A stretch of DNA of 39,821 bases from Paracoccaceae bacterium (GTDB lineage Bacteria > Pseudomonadota > Alphaproteobacteria > Rhodobacterales > Rhodobacteraceae). The notes beneath the pieces are model-generated. The model was not told where the DNA came from. It ran no database searches and saw nothing but the letters and a program-made list of their open reading frames with translations. This document shows, piece after piece, positions 16,251 through 24,221 of this stretch. Every line of letters starts with the position of its first letter. Position 1 is the stretch's first letter. The DNA lies in NCBI GenBank assembly GCA_007128135.1, contig SKYA01000005.1, forward strand, positions 1 to 39,821. Reading direction: 5' to 3'. The position numbers were made by a program, and so were the translations under genes.

Positions 16251-17530
16251 TGCTCTGGTTTCACAACGCGCGCCTGATCGATCCGGAAACCGGCACCGAC
16301 CACGTCGGTACGCTGCTGGTCCGCGACGGTGCCATTGCCGAGCGTGACGGTCCCTGCCCCGATGGCGCGCAGGCGATTGACGCCGGCGGCAAATGCCTTG
16401 CTCCGGGCATCGTCGATCTGGGCGTGCAGGTGGGCGAGCCGGGTGCCCAGCACAAGGAGAGCCTGCGCACTGCCGGGCTGGCTGCCGCCAGAGGGGGCGT
16501 GACCACCATCATCATGCGCCCCGACACAAGCCCTGCCATCGACACGCCGGAGGTGCTGGAATATGTCACCCGCCGCGCCCAGGCCCGGACGCCGGTGAAC
16601 ATCCGCGCGATGGCCGCGCTCACCCGCGGGCGCGAGGGGCGGGAAATGGCCGAGATCGGGCTGCTGCTTGATGCCGGTGCGGTTGCCTTCGGCGATGGCG
16701 AGCGCGTGCTGCGCGACACCAGGGTATTTGCCCGCGCCATGGCCTATGCGAGGGGCCTTGGCGCTCTGATCGTGGGGCATCCGCAGGATGCAGGCCTGTC
16801 CGCCGGCGCCTGCGCGACCACTGGCAAGTTCGCCTCGCTGAAGGGCCTGCCCGCAGTCTCGCCGATGGCCGAGCGGATGGGGCTGGATCGCGATCTCGGG
16901 CTCGTCGAGATGACGCGCGCGCGTTACCATGCCGACCAGATCACCTGCGCGCGTGCCCTGCCCGCACTGGAACGCGCCAAGCAGAACGGGCTTGATGTGA
17001 CCGCAGGCATCTCGATCCATCATCTGACGCTCAACGAATTCGACGTGGGTGACTACCGCACCTTCTTCAAGCTCACACCGCCGCTTCGCGGCGAGGATGA
17101 CCGCCGCGCAGTGGTCGAGGCAGTGCGCGAGGGGCTCATCGACATCATCTGCTCGATGCACTCGCCGCAGGACGAGGAATCCAAGCGCCTTCCCTTCGAG
17201 GAAGCCGCGCCAGGCGCGGTCGGCCTTGAAACCTTGTTGCCGGCAGCGATGCGTCTCCATCATTCCGAAGGGCTGGGCCTGCCGCAGATCTGGCGTGCAC
17301 TGGCGTTGAACCCTGCGCGCAGGCTCGGGCTGGCGTCAGGGCGGCTCGGCGAGGGGGCCCCGGCCGATCTGGTGCTCTTTGACCCCGAGACACCTTTCGT
17401 GCTGGACCGTTTCTCGTTGCTGTCGAAATCCAAGAACACGCCCTTTGACGAAGCGCGAATGCAGGGACGCGTGCTTGCCACCTATGTCGCTGGCAGGCAG
17501 GTCTATCCCCGGGGGGCGGACGATGCCTGA
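16250..17530 (+). CDS. pyrC: Dihydroorotase-like protein without metal-site residues (PyrC')
   Basis: The 426-residue protein has the overall layout of class I dihydroorotases (amidohydrolase barrel). Its active site is degenerate: the H-x-H metal ligands and substrate arginine of the normal VDVHVHLREPG segment are replaced in VDLGVQVGEPG (Gly58, Gln60, Gly62). The DHAPH motif, which carries the catalytic aspartate, reads MHSPQ (303-307). It is therefore most likely a non-catalytic partner that assembles with PyrB, as described for PyrC' in Pseudomonas aeruginosa. A functional dihydroorotase should be encoded elsewhere. The gene overlaps its neighbours on both sides (1 bp and 8 bp). The symbol follows usual annotation. 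Confidence 0.88.
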   Translation: MLWFHNARLIDPETGTDHVGTLLVRDGAIAERDGPCPDGAQAIDAGGKCLAPGIVDLGVQVGEPGAQHKESLRTAGLAAARGGVTTIIMRPDTSPAIDTPEVLEYVTRRAQARTPVNIRAMAALTRGREGREMAEIGLLLDAGAVAFGDGERVLRDTRVFARAMAYARGLGALIVGHPQDAGLSAGACATTGKFASLKGLPAVSPMAERMGLDRDLGLVEMTRARYHADQITCARALPALERAKQNGLDVTAGISIHHLTLNEFDVGDYRTFFKLTPPLRGEDDRRAVVEAVREGLIDIICSMHSPQDEESKRLPFEEAAPGAVGLETLLPAAMRLHHSEGLGLPQIWRALALNPARRLGLASGRLGEGAPADLVLFDPETPFVLDRFSLLSKSKNTPFDEARMQGRVLATYVAGRQVYPRGADDA

Positions 17531-18128
17531 ACTGGTCACACCTCTCTGGGCGCTCGGTCTCGTCGGGCTCGGGGCCTACCTTCTGGGGTCGGTACCCTTT
17601 GGCGTGGTGATCGCACGCCTGATGGGACTCGGCGATCTGCGCCAGATCGGCTCGGGCAATATCGGGGCCACGAATGTCATGCGCACCGGCAACAGGCTTG
17701 CGGGCAGGCTGACCTTCGTGCTTGATGCAGGCAAGGGGGCGGTGGCAGCACTGCTGGCCTGGTGGGCGCTCGGCGAGGATGCCGCGCAGATGGCTGCCCT
17801 CGCCGCCTTTCTGGGCCATCTCTATCCGGTTTTTCTGGGCTTCCGGGGCGGCAAGGGCGTGGCGACCTTCATTGGCACCCTGCTCGCGCTGGCCTGGCCT
17901 GTGGGGCTTGCGGTCTGCGCGCTGTGGCTCGCAGTGTTCAGGCTGTCGCGCTATTCCTCTCTGGCGGCCCTGGTGGCGAGCGGGCTGAGCCCGCTGCTGG
18001 CCTGGGGGGCTGGCTACGGGTCGATGCTGGCACTGTTTGTCATGCTGGGCGTGATGATCTTCCTGCGGCATGGCGAGAACATCAGTCGGCTGCTCTCGGG
18101 GACCGAGGCGCGGTTCGACAAGCAGTGA
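17523..18128 (+). CDS. plsY: Acyl-phosphate:glycerol-3-phosphate acyltransferase PlsY
   Basis: PlsY transfers the acyl group from acyl-phosphate to glycerol-3-phosphate, the first acylation in phospholipid synthesis at the inner membrane. The 201-residue protein has several membrane helices and the three signature motifs: GSVPFGVVIARL near 22, the GSGNIGATNVMRTG motif near 40-53, and the FRGGKGVATFIG motif near 110. It overlaps the end of the pyrC-like gene by 8 bp and is the last gene of the operon. Downstream is a convergent 176-bp gap with a hairpin. Confidence 0.95.
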   Translation: MPELVTPLWALGLVGLGAYLLGSVPFGVVIARLMGLGDLRQIGSGNIGATNVMRTGNRLAGRLTFVLDAGKGAVAALLAWWALGEDAAQMAALAAFLGHLYPVFLGFRGGKGVATFIGTLLALAWPVGLAVCALWLAVFRLSRYSSLAALVASGLSPLLAWGAGYGSMLALFVMLGVMIFLRHGENISRLLSGTEARFDKQ

Positions 18129-18208
18129 TGAGGCGAAACCGGGAGGCGCTGCCGGTGTGATCACGGTCCCGGCATCGATCACGCGCAGATGACAGCCGGC
18201 ACCCGGGA

Positions 18209-18227
18209 ATCAACCGGAACGGTTGAT
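18209..18227. terminator. Hairpin between convergent plsY and CDF genes
   Basis: ATCAACCG and CGGTTGAT form a perfect 8-bp stem around a GAA triloop. It lies 81 bp past plsY and 78 bp past the convergent CDF gene, so it could end transcription from either side. There is no T-run. The surrounding gap (18129-18304) shows no gene. Confidence 0.45.
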
Positions 18228-18304
18228 GGAATGGTGTTGGCCTGCACCGTTGCATTGTGCACCGCCCCAAGCGGATAGCGCGCCGAAACCGCCAGGATGA
18301 CGTG

Positions 18305-19450
18305 TCATCGCGATGATGCCCAGAGCAGACGGATTTCCGACAGGTCGCTCCGTGCCCGCTGCAGGCGAAGGGCGACGAGGTTCTGCGCGTCGCAGGCCGG
18401 CTCCTGGCAGAGTTCCACCAGGGCGATCACGCCCTCGTCACGGTAATCGAGGCTCAACTGGCGGATGGCATCGGGGGTAACGATACCCTCCAGACAGTCG
18501 CGCACCACGCGGGCAAGTTCGGGGCGCAGCGCCGCATCATGCGCGGCCGGTCCATCGGCATGGCCAAAGGGCTCGGGGTGGATGATGATCTCGGCCATGT
18601 CGGGCACCCGCGCCAGAACCCGTGCGCGGGCGGCTTCGGACAGGCGATGCGCCTCGGACAGGGTCATGGCCGGGTCGAGCGCAATATGAACATCGGCCTG
18701 GATGCTGCCGCCCATGTAGCGCAGGCGCAGGTCATGGGCATCGCGAATGCCGGGCGTTGCCATCAGCGCAGCGATGATCCTGTCGCCAATCTCGCCGGAG
18801 GGGGCGGTATCCACGAGTTCGCGGATCGCGGGCCGCCCATATCCGAAAGCCACGCGCGCCAGCATCAGCGCAATGATCCCGGCGCCCAGCGCATCCGCCC
18901 AGGGCGCGCCCAGCATGGCCGCACCGATCCCTGACAAGGCCACGACCGACGTTATTGCGTCCGAGCGATGGTGCCAGGCATTGGCCGCCATCATCGTCGA
19001 GCCGGTGCGCTTCGCAACCGCGCTTGTGTAGAGATACAGCCCCTCCTTCAGCGCAATGGCCACCGCCGCAACGCACAAGGCCAGGACACCCGGCGCGACA
19101 TCAGGCGGGTCCAGCAGGCGCGCGCCCGCGTCAATCAGGATACCTGCCGACGCCAGCGCCAGCATCGCGGCGATGGCAAGGGTGGCAAGGGTCTCGAAAC
19201 GCCCATGTCCGAAAGGGTGCTCGGTGTCGGGCGGGCGGTGGGAATGCCTGAGCGCCCAGATCACGGTGGCATCCGAGGCCAGATCCGACAGCGAATGCAC
19301 GCCGTCCGCGACGAGCGCCTGACTTTGCGCCACAATACCCGCGATGATCTTCGCAGCCGCCAGAGGCGCATTCAGCAGGACCCCGGCCCATCCCGCGCGG
19401 CGCTTGTCACGCAGCGCCTGGGCGTCGGTCTGTGCTTGGGGCGCTGTCAT
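18305..19450 (-). CDS. Cation diffusion facilitator (CDF) metal transporter
   Basis: The 381-residue protein is a CDF family metal/proton antiporter of the inner membrane, FieF/ZitB-like. It has about six helices and the family segment TEHPFGHGRFETLATL after helix 2. The helix-2 site reads H52-SLS-D56, and helix 5 carries H160-HRS-D164. Two HxxxD halves are the pattern of zinc-type members. The C-terminal cytoplasmic domain (IRDAHDLRLRYMGGSIQADVHI) is the metal-sensing ferredoxin-like fold, followed by a further 80 or so residues. The ATG after AGGAG is chosen; a GTG 9 bp upstream is the alternative. The 283-bp upstream gap (19451-19733) shows no gene. Confidence 0.9.
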   Translation of the reverse strand: MTAPQAQTDAQALRDKRRAGWAGVLLNAPLAAAKIIAGIVAQSQALVADGVHSLSDLASDATVIWALRHSHRPPDTEHPFGHGRFETLATLAIAAMLALASAGILIDAGARLLDPPDVAPGVLALCVAAVAIALKEGLYLYTSAVAKRTGSTMMAANAWHHRSDAITSVVALSGIGAAMLGAPWADALGAGIIALMLARVAFGYGRPAIRELVDTAPSGEIGDRIIAALMATPGIRDAHDLRLRYMGGSIQADVHIALDPAMTLSEAHRLSEAARARVLARVPDMAEIIIHPEPFGHADGPAAHDAALRPELARVVRDCLEGIVTPDAIRQLSLDYRDEGVIALVELCQEPACDAQNLVALRLQRARSDLSEIRLLWASSR

Positions 19451-19733
19451 GTGCGACACTCCTACAGACGTTCGACAGGGGTCATGTGGTCAACATAGTG
19501 CCTCGGGGATGGGGGGTGCGCAAGACCGGGACAACCCCGAACAGATCGGCGCGGTCATGAGCAAGCCGCGCGGGCGCCTTGCGGTTCTGTCGCCCCACAA
19601 TGGCGATCCGGGACACGCCGGGCAGCAGGGCAAGGCAGCGGCACCGCCCTGGCCTGTCACCCCGGCGTTCACGACGGACTCCGCAAGCAGCTCCCGGGCT
19701 TGCCGGTTTGCGGCTCTGGCCGCTTTTCCATCC

Positions 19734-20726
19734 TCAGGAGGACTTCCGCAGTTCTTCGAGCACATCGACACCCTGCATCTTCAGGAAATGCAGCATGTCG
19801 ATGAAAACCCAGTTCTCGGCCAGCTTGTCGCCCTCGCGCCGGTAGATATCGACCACGCGCATGTCGCCTTTCGTTCCCGGCGGCAGCCCCATGAACCCGC
19901 CCGCAGAGGTCAGCGTCAGATTGGGCCAGCCGAAGAACCCGCCATACGACCCTTCGGCCAGTCGCGCGACATGGCCGTTGAACCGACGGTCACTCAGCCG
20001 CGTGCGGAAGGGACGCTGGTGCTGCTCGATATAGCGCGGGATGGTATAGGTCGCGCCAATCCCCTCGGGTCCCCACCAGAGCATGTCGTCATTCCAGGTC
20101 TGACCAAGTTCTTCCTCGGGGCTGCGAAACTGGTGATGGTGATTGATCCCGCCGATCATCCGCTCGATGAGATCAAGCGTGAGGGCCCCCTCGGCCTCGG
20201 GCTGCGGCGCGGTCAGGATACCGTCATGCGTGGCTGGCCCGGGCTGGATGAGATGGGCGCCGGTCTGTTCTGGCAGAGGGGTGTAGCCCGCCTGCCGCAT
20301 CAGGTGCAGAAGGTCGCAGAAGAAGGCCGTCTCGGCAATCCGGCCTGACGCCACGCGATGAAACTCGGCATAGCGCAGCATGACGATTCGCCGCGTCGGG
20401 GTCAGGCCCAGAAAGGGCGCGTCGAACAGCGCCATCAGATGACCCATGGACACCACCCATACCGACTGGAAGCCGTCGATCTGGTTGTGCCCGGCAAGGA
20501 AGATGTCCTCGCGGCGCTGCACGCGGCTCATCGAGCGCAGGAACGGCTGCCAGAAGGCGCGCGCAACAGCTTCTGCGCCCTGCTGTTCATGCCAGGGATG
20601 CATCCCGCGCCAGTGCCAGTCGGCATGGGTATGCGCGGCAAGGATGCTGGCCACGGTTTCGGCTGTGGCGTCAAGCAGGGCGGCGTGATGGGCGCGGATC
20701 AGGCTTTTCTCGGCGTGGAATGACAT
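19734..20726 (-). CDS. Double SnoaL-like (NTF2-fold) protein A
   Basis: This 330-residue protein consists of two SnoaL/NTF2-like halves, each about 130-150 residues. Such domains act as small-molecule cyclases, isomerases, dehydratases or hydrolases. It is a clear paralogue of protein B at 26612-27649: both share a GP-x-GIGA segment followed by HQ-x-PF, and a C-terminal ENWV-x2-D-x-L...GVDVL block. It lies 88 bp downstream of the second permease gene, with a dispersed repeat between, and is the last gene of the leftward transporter operon. No catalytic residues can be assigned from sequence alone. Confidence 0.82.
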   Translation of the reverse strand: MSFHAEKSLIRAHHAALLDATAETVASILAAHTHADWHWRGMHPWHEQQGAEAVARAFWQPFLRSMSRVQRREDIFLAGHNQIDGFQSVWVVSMGHLMALFDAPFLGLTPTRRIVMLRYAEFHRVASGRIAETAFFCDLLHLMRQAGYTPLPEQTGAHLIQPGPATHDGILTAPQPEAEGALTLDLIERMIGGINHHHQFRSPEEELGQTWNDDMLWWGPEGIGATYTIPRYIEQHQRPFRTRLSDRRFNGHVARLAEGSYGGFFGWPNLTLTSAGGFMGLPPGTKGDMRVVDIYRREGDKLAENWVFIDMLHFLKMQGVDVLEELRKSS

Positions 20727-20757
20727 GTCTCGGCTCGCGGCTGGAGGCAGGCGAAGG

Positions 20758-20806
20758 CCGGGGGTTTCACCCCCGGACTCCCAGAGTATTTGAGGCAGGA
20801 AATCGG
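20758..20806 (-). repeat. Dispersed roseobacter intergenic repeat, copy C
   Basis: Read on the minus strand, just after the permease stop, the element has the conserved CAAATACTC core and then a perfect 8-bp stem (CCGGGGGT / ACCCCCGG) with a 3-base loop. It matches copy B at 31348-31397 closely, including orientation relative to the upstream gene. It may form a terminator or an mRNA-end structure between the transporter genes and double-SnoaL protein A. Confidence 0.65.
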
Positions 20807-20814
20807 AACAAGGT

Positions 20815-21693
20815 TCAGCCCTTCACGGCACCTGCAGTAAGGCCCGAGACGATCTGGCGCTGGAAGAACAGGATCAGCACGAAGAGCGGTGCCGTGGCCG
20901 AGACCACGGCGGCAACGGCGAACATCACATTTCCCTCGACCTGGGTAGAGCCGAGGAAGGAGGCGATCTTGGGCACCATGGTCTGGTTCTGCTGGCTGAG
21001 CAGCATTGCGGTGACAGCGAAATCGTTATAGGCGAGCAGGAAGCTGAACAGCCCCGTGGTGATCACGCCGGGCCACATCACCGGCACGATGACATGGCGA
21101 AAGGCCTGAAAGCGGGTGCAGCCATCGACCATGGCGGATTCGTCCAGATCCTTGGGGATGTTGAGAAAGAAGCTGTGCAGCATCCACAGCGTGAAGGGCT
21201 GATTGATCGCAACAAGCACGATGATCGCCGTGGGAAGATGGCCCCAGACATTCCACTGGAAGAAGGGTAGCAGATAGCCCGAGACCAGCGTGATATGCGG
21301 CATGGCGCGGAACACGAGCGCGATCATCAGGAGCCAGAAGGTGTAGCGGAAGCCCGAGCGCGCCAGCGCATAGCCGCCCAGCGTGCCGAAGGTCAATGAA
21401 ATCACGACGACGCAGACCACCACGATCAGGGTGTTCATGGCCGCGCGCCAGAATTCCTCCTGCACCCAGGCACCGTGATAGCCCTGCCCTGTGAAGGCGC
21501 TCCCGGTTTGCGCCATGGTGAAGGTGCCGCGCAGCGCGTTGCGCCAGTCGGAGAGGCTGAAAAAATCCGCCTGCACCTTGAAGCTGCCCCAGAGTGTCCA
21601 GAGAAACGGGAACGAGGCGATCACGACCCAGAGCAGCACCAGAGCCGTCGAGACCGTGACCAGCAAGGGCGAACGACGTTGTGTAGCGGCCAT
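20815..21693 (-). CDS. Sugar-type ABC transporter permease (MalG-like)
   Basis: The 292-residue inner-membrane protein has six hydrophobic helices, the first at about 12-32. The cytoplasmic EAA loop that docks the ATPase reads DLDESAMVDGCTRFQAFRHV (about residues 190-209), followed by IVPVMWPG. This is the MalG/carbohydrate ABC permease family. It starts 1 bp after the stop of the MalF-like gene, so the two are coupled. Together they form the channel for the substrate captured by the binding protein at 22776-24017. Confidence 0.93.
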   Translation of the reverse strand: MAATQRRSPLLVTVSTALVLLWVVIASFPFLWTLWGSFKVQADFFSLSDWRNALRGTFTMAQTGSAFTGQGYHGAWVQEEFWRAAMNTLIVVVCVVVISLTFGTLGGYALARSGFRYTFWLLMIALVFRAMPHITLVSGYLLPFFQWNVWGHLPTAIIVLVAINQPFTLWMLHSFFLNIPKDLDESAMVDGCTRFQAFRHVIVPVMWPGVITTGLFSFLLAYNDFAVTAMLLSQQNQTMVPKIASFLGSTQVEGNVMFAVAAVVSATAPLFVLILFFQRQIVSGLTAGAVKG

Positions 21694-21694
21694 G

Positions 21695-22723
21695 TCAGTG
21701 CCCCTTCCGGTTGAAGTCGCGCCATGTGCGGATCAGCACGGGTGCCAACAGCACGACCACGCCCAGGATGGTCAGCATCGAGGTGGTGGCGGCGGCCCCG
21801 AACTGGGCGGCATCACCGCGCAGATAGTTGAAGATATTGTAGCTCAGTGAGGTTGCGCTGGCCTGCGCCTGAAAGCCCACGATCGGCTCGAACACGCGGA
21901 AATTGTCCATCAGTTGCATGAGCGTGATGAAGATGGCCAGCGGCATCAGATGCGGGATCACGACATAGCGGATGCGCTGCCAGCGGTTTGCGCCATCGAT
22001 CATTGCGGCCTCAAGCGGTTCTTCAGGCACGGTCTGCAACCCTGCATAGAAGACAATGAAGGCAAAGGGTGCAGAGGACCAGACGCCATAGACGATCAGC
22101 ATGATCCATGTCAGCGTTGGCGAGGCCCGGAGCGAGAGGGTCGGGTCGTTGGTGACCGTCTGCAGAAAGGCCCCGAGAACCCCTCGACTGTCCACCATCC
22201 AGTACAGCACCAGCGAGCCGATCAGGGGTGTCACGATCATGGGCAGCAGGGACACGAAGATCGTGGGTCCGCGGAAGATGCGCGGCAGGGAATTGACGCC
22301 CAGCGCGATCGCAAGCCCCAGCACCAGCACGAAGGGCGTGACGACGAAGGTAAAGGTAAGCGTGAAGGCAAGCGCGCGCCAGAAAGGCAACGTCATGGCG
22401 CGGCGGGTGAAATCGGCGATACTGTCCGACCGCTCCCACATGCCACGGATCTCGGTTATGGCCAGGTGATTGCGGTCAAGATAGTTGCTGAAGCCGGCGA
22501 AACGTCCCAGAGGTCGCGCCTCGCGCAGTTCCCGCGTTGCCTCGCGGTCCACGATGGTTTCCTCGGCACAGCCGAAAGGGCCGCAATTCTCGACCGTGCG
22601 CAAGACCTGCTCATGCTCGACATGCAGCGACTGGATGAACACCGATACCACCGGCAGCGCAATGAACAGGATCATCGCCAGTGCCGAAGGGAGGATGAAC
22701 CAGAAGAATGTGCGGTGTTTCAT
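21695..22723 (-). CDS. Sugar-type ABC transporter permease (MalF-like)
   Basis: The 342-residue protein is the second transmembrane subunit. Helix 1 (about 8-30) is followed by an unusually long periplasmic loop of roughly 90 residues that includes a Cys-x4-Cys pair (NCGPFGCAEE). The remaining five helices come after. The EAA loop reads EEPLEAAMIDGANRWQRIRY. It lies between the binding-protein gene, from which it is separated by a strong stem-loop, and the MalG-like gene. The large loop could contact the binding protein, as the P2 loop does in MalF. That role is inference. Confidence 0.93.
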   Translation of the reverse strand: MKHRTFFWFILPSALAMILFIALPVVSVFIQSLHVEHEQVLRTVENCGPFGCAEETIVDREATRELREARPLGRFAGFSNYLDRNHLAITEIRGMWERSDSIADFTRRAMTLPFWRALAFTLTFTFVVTPFVLVLGLAIALGVNSLPRIFRGPTIFVSLLPMIVTPLIGSLVLYWMVDSRGVLGAFLQTVTNDPTLSLRASPTLTWIMLIVYGVWSSAPFAFIVFYAGLQTVPEEPLEAAMIDGANRWQRIRYVVIPHLMPLAIFITLMQLMDNFRVFEPIVGFQAQASATSLSYNIFNYLRGDAAQFGAAATTSMLTILGVVVLLAPVLIRTWRDFNRKGH

Positions 22724-22745
22724 GGTCCCTGCCCTGCAAGACGGC

Positions 22746-22766
22746 GGGCGGCCCTGCGGGCCGCCC
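22746..22766 (-). promoter_or_regulatory. Intercistronic stem-loop after the binding-protein gene
   Basis: GGGCGGCCC and GGGCCGCCC pair over 9 bp around a 3-base loop, between the binding-protein stop and the MalF-like start. Such structures after binding-protein genes are known to protect the upstream mRNA and lower downstream expression. It could also act as a partial terminator; there is no T-run. Confidence 0.55.
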
Positions 22767-22775
22767 GGATGTGGT

Positions 22776-24017
22776 TCAGTTCAGGAAACCCTGCGACCGG
22801 GCGGCCGTTGCATAGGCGGCCTCGATCGTGGCGAGCGTTTCCTCTGCGCTGGCCGATCCCTGCAGGAAAGGTGCAAGGTTATCGCCAAGCGCGGTGTGCA
22901 TCAGCCCCATGTAAGGCGTCATCGGATAGGGCGCGGCCCCGCCCTGCGCCGAAGCGATCACGCCTGCCGAGGCGGGTGTCGGCTCGTAGCCTTCGCCCAG
23001 CCAGACCGCCAGTTCCGAATTGGCAGCGATGCGCTCGGGCGTGATGCCGTTGAGCATGGCGAGAAAGCTGGCCTCGGCATTCTCGTCCGAGGTATTGGCG
23101 GCAATGGTGAACCCGTCCCACCACAGCGTCGTCGCGGGGCGGCTCTGGCCCTCGACTGTCGGCGCAGCGGCCAGAACGGTCGAGGCGACGATCTCGGGTG
23201 TCGAGTTCTCGCCTGACAGGATCCCTGCCCCGCGCGAGCCCCAGTGCAGCATCAGCGCCACTTCACCAGCCTCCCAGAGCGCCTGGATCGCGTTGGAATC
23301 GAAGGTCAGGTAGTCGGGATTGGAGAAACCGGTCAATGCCTTGAGCGCCTCGAGCGTAGCGATGCCTGCCTCATTGTTGATCGCCGGTGCAGCCGAACCG
23401 GGCTCGAAGAAACTGCCGCCGTGGCCGAGATAGAGGTTCACGAATTCCTGCGCAAGGTTCCAGCCCGCGCCCGAGACGATCGCGACGGGGTGGTCCATGA
23501 TGCCCTGCGACCTGATCGCCTCTGCAGCCGAGAGCACATCGGACAGGGTTTGCGGCGCACCGACACCGGCCTGTTCCAGAACATCCGAACGGTAGAACAG
23601 ATGCTGGGCATTGGCCATGAAGGCCACGGCCATCACCTGCCCCTCGACGCGCACCATCTGGGTGGGCAGCAGGTCGGAGCCGTGTTTCTCGATCAGATCG
23701 TCGAGCGGGCGGATCAGTCCGGCATTCATCAGCGGCACGATCGAGCCATTCGCCACGACCGCGACCGAATATTGCGACGGATTGGCCGTCAATGCTGCAA
23801 CCTGAAGGTCGCGGTGATCGCGCGTCAGGTTGGTCGTGACGGTCACGCTGCCTGTGGCGCATTCCTGTGCCCCTGCTACAACCGCCTGAAGCGCCGGGAA
23901 ATCATTGCCCAGGATCGAGACATCGCCAGAGGAAATCCCGCAATCGGCCAGCGCGGCCGAGCTCATCCCCATCGCCAGCACCGATGCGCAGGCCATCAGT
24001 TTCAGTCGCATGTTCAT
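22776..24017 (-). CDS. ABC transporter solute-binding protein (sugar-type)
   Basis: This 413-residue periplasmic protein belongs to the family 1 extracellular solute-binding proteins (MalE/UgpB-like). A signal peptide ends at ALA-D (residues 1-24). The mature protein carries two cysteines (about 26 and 52) that may form a disulfide. The segment WWDGFTIAANT resembles the conserved motif of sugar-binding relatives. It is the first gene of the leftward operon and starts after GGGAGAAGG. A LacI-type operator is centred about 50 bp upstream. The ligand is unknown; the family suggests a small polyol, sugar or sugar-acid-like compound. Confidence 0.92.
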   Translation of the reverse strand: MNMRLKLMACASVLAMGMSSAALADCGISSGDVSILGNDFPALQAVVAGAQECATGSVTVTTNLTRDHRDLQVAALTANPSQYSVAVVANGSIVPLMNAGLIRPLDDLIEKHGSDLLPTQMVRVEGQVMAVAFMANAQHLFYRSDVLEQAGVGAPQTLSDVLSAAEAIRSQGIMDHPVAIVSGAGWNLAQEFVNLYLGHGGSFFEPGSAAPAINNEAGIATLEALKALTGFSNPDYLTFDSNAIQALWEAGEVALMLHWGSRGAGILSGENSTPEIVASTVLAAAPTVEGQSRPATTLWWDGFTIAANTSDENAEASFLAMLNGITPERIAANSELAVWLGEGYEPTPASAGVIASAQGGAAPYPMTPYMGLMHTALGDNLAPFLQGSASAEETLATIEAAYATAARSQGFLN

Positions 24018-24054
24018 TCACCTTCTCCCGTTATCGGCAGCCACGAATCGGCGC

Positions 24055-24097
24055 CATCTTTGCATACGAATGCATTAAAACACAAATCGCAAAGATG
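24055..24097. repeat. 9-bp inverted repeat in the divergent promoter region
   Basis: CATCTTTGC (24055-24063) and GCAAAGATG (24089-24097) are perfect inverted copies separated by 25 bp. The left arm overlaps the first LacI-type operator by 3 bases. The surrounding 24018-24221 region is AT-rich compared with the genome and contains the promoters of both operons. I cannot place -35/-10 boxes confidently. Confidence 0.5.
24061..24074. promoter_or_regulatory. Candidate LacI-family operator, site 1
   Basis: TGCATACGAATGCA is a near-perfect palindrome with the central CG typical of LacI-family sites. It is the exact reverse complement of site 2. It is 44 bp upstream of the binding-protein start codon, in the expected promoter area. 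The LacI-type regulator at 28413-29432 is the likely binder. Confidence 0.72.
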
Positions 24098-24181
24098 AGA
24101 AGAAAAATATATTCAGAGGCCTGTTTTCGAAGATTCACCAAAAAATACTTGTCAGGTGGGCGGATTGCTGCCAGCTTGTGT

Positions 24182-24195
24182 TGCATTCGTATGCA
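24182..24195. promoter_or_regulatory. Candidate LacI-family operator, site 2
   Basis: TGCATTCGTATGCA is identical to site 1 in the opposite orientation. It lies 27 bp before the ATPase start codon, where a bound repressor would block transcription. The two sites are 121 bp apart centre to centre, which would allow looping by a tetramer or two dimers. Confidence 0.72.
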
Positions 24196-24221
24196 TCACC
24201 GACTCATTGGCGGAGGCGCCC

